Source: an uncultured Clostridia bacterium
GTDB lineage: Bacteria; Bacillota; Clostridia; Christensenellales; UBA1242
NCBI GenBank assembly: GCA_944372715.1
Contig: CALVZZ010000041.1
Location: forward strand, 1 to 9,164
Direction of reading: 5' to 3'
Length of the DNA stretch: 9,164 nt
Shown piece by piece: positions 5,144 to 9,164 of the stretch. Both the position numbers and the translations under genes were made by a program. Numbering within the stretch: position 1 is the first letter of the stretch; every line of letters begins with the position of its first letter. The notes beneath the pieces were generated by a model. That model saw only the letters and a program-made list of their open reading frames with translations, had not been told where the DNA came from and ran no database searches.

Positions 5144-7105
5144 ATGGAAATTAGAAAATTTGAACTAAAATCAAAATTTAAGCCATCAGGAGATCAGCCA
5201 GAAGCAATTAAGCAATTGGCAGAAGGTATTGAAGATGGGCTTAAATCACAAGTTCTTTTAGGTGTTACCGGAAGTGGTAAAACTTTTACTATGGCAAATC
5301 TTATTGCAAAAACAAACAAACCTACACTTGTTATAGCACATAATAAAATTTTAGCTGCACAACTTTGTAATGAGTTTAGAGAGTTTTTTTTAATCTATAG
5401 GGTAGAGTTCTTTGTTAGTTATTACGATTACTATCAACCAGAAGCATATATTGTTAGTTCAGATACTTATATAGAAAAAGATATGTCAATAAATGAAGAA
5501 ATTGATAAATTAAGGAACTCTGCAACATCTTCACTATTAGAAAGATCGGATACAATTGTTGTAGCTTCTGTCTCTTGTATATACGGATTGGGCAATCCTG
5601 ATGAATACTTAAAGCTTCAAATATCTTTAAGGGAAGGAGAACAAATTTCTAGAAATGAAGTTATGAAAAAACTAATTAACATTCAATATACTAGAAATGA
5701 TATTGATTTTCATAGAACTACTTTTAGAGCAAAAGGAGATGTTCTAGATATTTTTCCTGCTAATAGTTCTGAAATTGCAATCAGGGTTGAATTTTTCGGA
5801 GATGAAATTGATAATATTTATGAATTTGATCCTGTTTCTGGAAATAAAATAAACAAGTTGAAACATATAGCTATTTATCCAGCATCTCATTATGCTGTTG
5901 GTTCGGATAAATTAGAGTTTGCTTTAAAACAAATTGAAGAAGATTGCAAAAAGGAAGTAGAGCAATTTGAAAAAAATGGGAAATTAATTGAAGCACAAAG
6001 GCTAAAAGAACGAACTAATTATGATATTGAAATGATGAGAGAACTTGGATACTGTAATGGTATTGAAAACTATTCAAGGTATTTTGATGGAAGAAATATC
6101 GGAGAAGCACCATTTACATTAATGGACTATTTCCCAGATGGTTATTTGACATTAATTGATGAAAGTCATATGACTATTCCACAAATAAGAGCAATGTACA
6201 ATGGTGATAGAGCAAGAAAGACAAGTTTAGTGGACTACGGTTTTAGGTTGAAGTCAGCTTTTGATAATAGGCCATTAAATTTTGAAGAGTTTAATTCTAA
6301 GCTTGGACAGGTTGTTTATATATCTGCAACACCTGCAAAGTACGAGTTGGAAAAAGCTGGGCAAGTTGTAGAACAATTGCTTAGACCAACAGGACTTTTA
6401 GATCCATTGGTTGAAGTTGTAAAAACTGATGGGCAAATTGAAAGGTTGATGCTTGAAATTGAAACTGTAATCAAAAAGAAGCACAGAGTTCTTGTTACAA
6501 CATTAACAAAAAAAATGGCTGAAAGTTTGACAAGCTATTTAGTTGAAAAAGGCATAAAAACAAAGTATCTACATTCTGAGATTGATACAATGGAAAGAAT
6601 AACAATTTTAAATGGTTTAAGAAATGGAGATTTTGATGTTTTAGTTGGTATAAATCTTTTAAGAGAAGGATTAGATTTACCAGAAGTTGAATTGGTTGCA
6701 ATTTTAGATGCTGATAAAGAAGGCTTTTTAAGAAGTGAAGGGGCATTAATTCAAACGATAGGTAGAGCAGCAAGAAATTCAGAAGGACGAGTTATTATGT
6801 TTGCCGATACAATTACAGATTCTATGAAGAGAGCTATTGAGGAAACGGCAAGGAGAAGGAAAATACAAAACGATTTTAATGTTAAACATAACATTATTCC
6901 TAAAACTATTATTAAGGAAATTAAAAACACCTTAGAAATTTCTGAAAAAATTTATGATGACGGGCTTAAAAAGAGTGATATTCCTAAAGAAATAGAAAGA
7001 TTGAAGGGACTTATGAAAATTGCATCTGCTAATTTAGATTTTGAAACTGCAATCGAACTTAGAAATAAAATTACTGAATTAAAAAGAAGGGAAAATGAAA
7101 GATAA
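5144..7105 (+). CDS. uvrB: Excinuclease ABC subunit UvrB
   Basis: UvrB is the damage-verification ATPase of nucleotide excision repair. It is loaded by UvrA, probes the strand with its beta-hairpin and recruits UvrC. The 653 residues match the usual family length. Visible motifs in order: Walker A GVTGSGKT (40-47), the beta-hairpin aromatic cluster YYDYY (93-97), Walker B region DESH (339-342), motif III SAT (394-396), motif VI QTIGRAAR (537-544), and the C-terminal UVR helix pair (about 613-650) that contacts UvrA and UvrC. Small departures from the usual sequence are IVSS for VPSS after the hairpin, SATPA for SATPG, and LIYRVEFF where FPENAVEYF is common; none hits a catalytic residue. The start is canonical (KFELKSKFKPSGDQP), yet no Shine-Dalgarno sequence precedes it and the promoter implies a leaderless message. 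The 3' end overlaps uvrA. Confidence 0.97.
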   Translation: MEIRKFELKSKFKPSGDQPEAIKQLAEGIEDGLKSQVLLGVTGSGKTFTMANLIAKTNKPTLVIAHNKILAAQLCNEFREFFLIYRVEFFVSYYDYYQPEAYIVSSDTYIEKDMSINEEIDKLRNSATSSLLERSDTIVVASVSCIYGLGNPDEYLKLQISLREGEQISRNEVMKKLINIQYTRNDIDFHRTTFRAKGDVLDIFPANSSEIAIRVEFFGDEIDNIYEFDPVSGNKINKLKHIAIYPASHYAVGSDKLEFALKQIEEDCKKEVEQFEKNGKLIEAQRLKERTNYDIEMMRELGYCNGIENYSRYFDGRNIGEAPFTLMDYFPDGYLTLIDESHMTIPQIRAMYNGDRARKTSLVDYGFRLKSAFDNRPLNFEEFNSKLGQVVYISATPAKYELEKAGQVVEQLLRPTGLLDPLVEVVKTDGQIERLMLEIETVIKKKHRVLVTTLTKKMAESLTSYLVEKGIKTKYLHSEIDTMERITILNGLRNGDFDVLVGINLLREGLDLPEVELVAILDADKEGFLRSEGALIQTIGRAARNSEGRVIMFADTITDSMKRAIEETARRRKIQNDFNVKHNIIPKTIIKEIKNTLEISEKIYDDGLKKSDIPKEIERLKGLMKIASANLDFETAIELRNKITELKRRENER

Positions 7106-9164
7106 AATAAAAGTTATTGGAGCAAAAGAAAATAATTTAAAAAATGTGAATTTGGAAATACCAAGAGATAAATTAATTGTATTTTCAGGTGTGAGTGGGT
7201 CAGGAAAGTCCACTCTTGCTTTTGATACAATTTTTGCAGAAGGGCAAAGAAGATATATGGAAAGTTTGTCTTCCTATGCAAGAATGTTTTTAGGGCAAAG
7301 TCAAAAACCAGATGTCGAAAGTATTGAAGGGCTTTCTCCAACTATATCAATTGATCAAAAAAGTACTAATCACAATCCAAGGTCAACAGTAGGGACTGTT
7401 ACTGAAATTTACGATTATTTAAGGCTTTTATTTTCAAGACTTGGTGTTCCTTACTGCCCAAACTGCAATAAGCCCATTGAAAAACAAAGCATTGATCAAA
7501 TTGTTGACAAAATAATGTCTTATGGAACCGGTGAAAAAATTTTAGTTATGGCACCCGTTGTCAGACAGCAAAAAGGAGCGCAACAAAAACTTTTTGATAG
7601 TTTGAAAAAAAGTGGATATGTTAGAGTTGAAGTTGATGATAATATTTATACACTTGATGAAGAAATTAAGCTTGATAAAAATGTAAAACACGATATAAAT
7701 GTTGTTGTTGATAGACTTGTTGTAAAGGAAGATATCATAACAAGACTTACAGAAAGCGTGGAAACATCCTTAAAATTATCAGATGGATTGGTTGTTATTT
7801 CCCACAATGAAGAAAAAGAACTTTTTTCAACTAGTTTTTCTTGCCCAATTTGTGGATATTGTTTAGAAGAAATTTCTCCAAGATTATTTTCTTTCAATGC
7901 ACCATTTGGAGCTTGTCCAACCTGTACAGGACTTGGTTATACGGAAGATATAGAAGAGTCAAAAATTTTAAAAAATTCACATTTGAGTGTCAATCAAGGA
8001 GCTTTTAACCATACGGGTTGGAATATATTTACAGGTGCAATGGCAAAAATGTATTTTAATCTTGTTTCCAAAAAATTTGGCATAAATTTAAATACTCCTT
8101 TAAAAAATTTACCAAGAAATCAAATTGAAATTCTTTTGTATGGCTCAAACGAGTATTTGGATGATGAACATAGATATAAATTTGAAGGAATTTCAAATAA
8201 TTTAAAAAGGCGCTATTACGAGTCTAATTCCGAATTTATAAAATTTGAAATAAGAAAATTTATGTGTGAACAAACTTGCAAAAAGTGTGAAGGTACACGA
8301 TTAAATGAAAATGCTTTGTCAGTAAAAATTGATGGTAAAAACATTGCAGAATTTTGTGATATGAGTGTTGATGTACTTTATGAATACTTAGATGAATTAA
8401 AGTTTAAAAAATATCAACAAGAGATTGCCGATACAATTTTAAAGGAAATTAAAGCAAGATTAAAATTTTTAATTGATGTTGGATTAGATTATTTAACATT
8501 ATCAAGGAATGCACAAACTCTTAGTGGGGGAGAATCTCAAAGAATAAGGCTTGCAACTCAAATTGGGAGTGGACTTGTAGGTGTGTTATACATTTTAGAT
8601 GAACCAAGCATAGGTCTTCATCAAAGAGATAAAGATAGACTGCTTTTAACATTGTTTAAATTAAGAGATTTAGGCAATACGCTTATTGTTGTAGAACACG
8701 ATGAAGATACAATTCGTTCTGCTGACTATATTGTTGATGTGGGGCCTTTTGCAGGAATTCACGGTGGAGAAATTGTTGCAAGTGGGAATTTGCAAGATAT
8801 ATTGAATTCTGAAAAATCTGTAACAGGGAAGTTCTTAAGTGGTAAAGAAAAGATTGATGTTCCATCTAAACGAAGAATCCCTAAAAGTTTCTTAAAAGTT
8901 AAAGGGGCAAAGGAACATAACTTAAAAAATTTGAATGTTGACATACCACTTGGAGTTTTTACAGCAGTTACAGGTGTTTCTGGAAGTGGTAAAAGTAGTT
9001 TGGTTAATGGAGTGTTATATCCTTATTTATCTAATGAATTAAATAGAAGCAAGCTTGAAACAGGGGAATTTGATAAAATCGAAAATGTAGATTTGCTTGA
9101 TAAGGTTATTTCAATTGACCAAGCGCCCATTGGTAGGACTCCAAGAAGTAATCCTGCAACTTAC
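7095..9164 (+). CDS. uvrA: Excinuclease ABC subunit UvrA, N-terminal 690 residues (3' end outside window)
   Basis: UvrA is the dimeric ABC-type ATPase that finds DNA lesions and loads UvrB. The window holds 690 of about 940 codons. Visible parts: first Walker A GVSGSGKS (32-39), a CxxC pair at 121/124, the zinc module C250-x2-C253...C274-x2-C277 (CPICGY...GACPTC) next to the UvrB-binding region, another CxxC at 395/398 in CKKCEGTRL, ABC signature LSGGE (476-480), Walker B LDEP with D502, and second Walker A GVSGSGKS (627-634). The sequence stops in GRTPRSNPATY, so the last zinc module and second signature are missing. The ATG lies within the end of uvrB (11-nt overlap, different frame) with AGAAGG just upstream (7085-7090), typical of translational coupling. 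No frameshift or stop is seen. Confidence 0.97.
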   Translation, partial: MKDKIKVIGAKENNLKNVNLEIPRDKLIVFSGVSGSGKSTLAFDTIFAEGQRRYMESLSSYARMFLGQSQKPDVESIEGLSPTISIDQKSTNHNPRSTVGTVTEIYDYLRLLFSRLGVPYCPNCNKPIEKQSIDQIVDKIMSYGTGEKILVMAPVVRQQKGAQQKLFDSLKKSGYVRVEVDDNIYTLDEEIKLDKNVKHDINVVVDRLVVKEDIITRLTESVETSLKLSDGLVVISHNEEKELFSTSFSCPICGYCLEEISPRLFSFNAPFGACPTCTGLGYTEDIEESKILKNSHLSVNQGAFNHTGWNIFTGAMAKMYFNLVSKKFGINLNTPLKNLPRNQIEILLYGSNEYLDDEHRYKFEGISNNLKRRYYESNSEFIKFEIRKFMCEQTCKKCEGTRLNENALSVKIDGKNIAEFCDMSVDVLYEYLDELKFKKYQQEIADTILKEIKARLKFLIDVGLDYLTLSRNAQTLSGGESQRIRLATQIGSGLVGVLYILDEPSIGLHQRDKDRLLLTLFKLRDLGNTLIVVEHDEDTIRSADYIVDVGPFAGIHGGEIVASGNLQDILNSEKSVTGKFLSGKEKIDVPSKRRIPKSFLKVKGAKEHNLKNLNVDIPLGVFTAVTGVSGSGKSSLVNGVLYPYLSNELNRSKLETGEFDKIENVDLLDKVISIDQAPIGRTPRSNPATY

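Noticed and set aside
6495..6773. Minus-strand Leu-rich frame opposite uvrB
   Set aside because: It lies opposite the conserved helicase motifs of uvrB, and its composition follows from the coding strand.
7646..7897. Minus-strand Ser-rich frame opposite uvrA
   Set aside because: It is a shadow of the UvrA region that includes the CPICG zinc motif; there is no ribosome site.

Overview
The window looks like a chromosomal segment of an AT-rich, low-GC Gram-positive bacterium, most likely an uncultured Clostridia-type Bacillota. The evidence is strongly A/T-ending codon use, AGGAGG-type ribosome sites, Rho-independent terminators with U-tracts, TTGACA/TATAAT promoters, and a small Cys/Gly-rich protein of a kind I associate with clostridial genomes. 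TGA acts as a stop codon (4719-4721), so this is not a UGA=Trp mollicute code. I see no transposase, phage gene, tRNA, rRNA or CRISPR array.

Layout. (1) 2-316 (+): 3' end of hflX, a ribosome-associated GTPase, followed by a terminator. (2) 357-392: a perfect palindrome between two convergent genes, probably a bidirectional terminator. (3) 395-586 (-): a 63-residue protein with 10 Cys, made of two near-identical hydrophobic/Cys-Gly units that arose by a 66-bp tandem duplication. (4) 601-1030: divergent AT-rich intergenic region with a strong plus-strand promoter (854-880) and a roughly 144-nt leader that can fold. (5) 1031-4276 (+): a 1081-residue secreted surface protein with about nine Ig-like repeats and a C-terminal membrane anchor, ended by a clear terminator. 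(6) 4350-4721 and 4734-5096 (+): two adjacent paralogous proteins of about 120 residues, each a predicted winged-helix domain joined by a short Lys-rich linker to one C-terminal membrane helix. (7) 5144-7105 and 7095-9164 (+): uvrB and the first 690 codons of uvrA, overlapping by 11 nt.

How it works together. UvrA and UvrB are the damage-recognition and damage-verification subunits of nucleotide excision repair and look co-transcribed. Their promoter places the predicted transcription start on the uvrB ATG, and there is no Shine-Dalgarno sequence, so uvrB may be translated from a leaderless mRNA. The two winged-helix/membrane proteins lie just upstream on the same strand, but uvrB has its own promoter, so a functional link is not shown. 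The surface protein is a separate unit with its own promoter and terminator.

The parts least explained by known biology are the duplicated Cys-rich mini-protein, the paired membrane-tethered winged-helix proteins (both with an A8 run at the same codons between their two domains), the large Ig-like surface protein, and the leaderless uvrB. No complete new defence or mobile system is evident.
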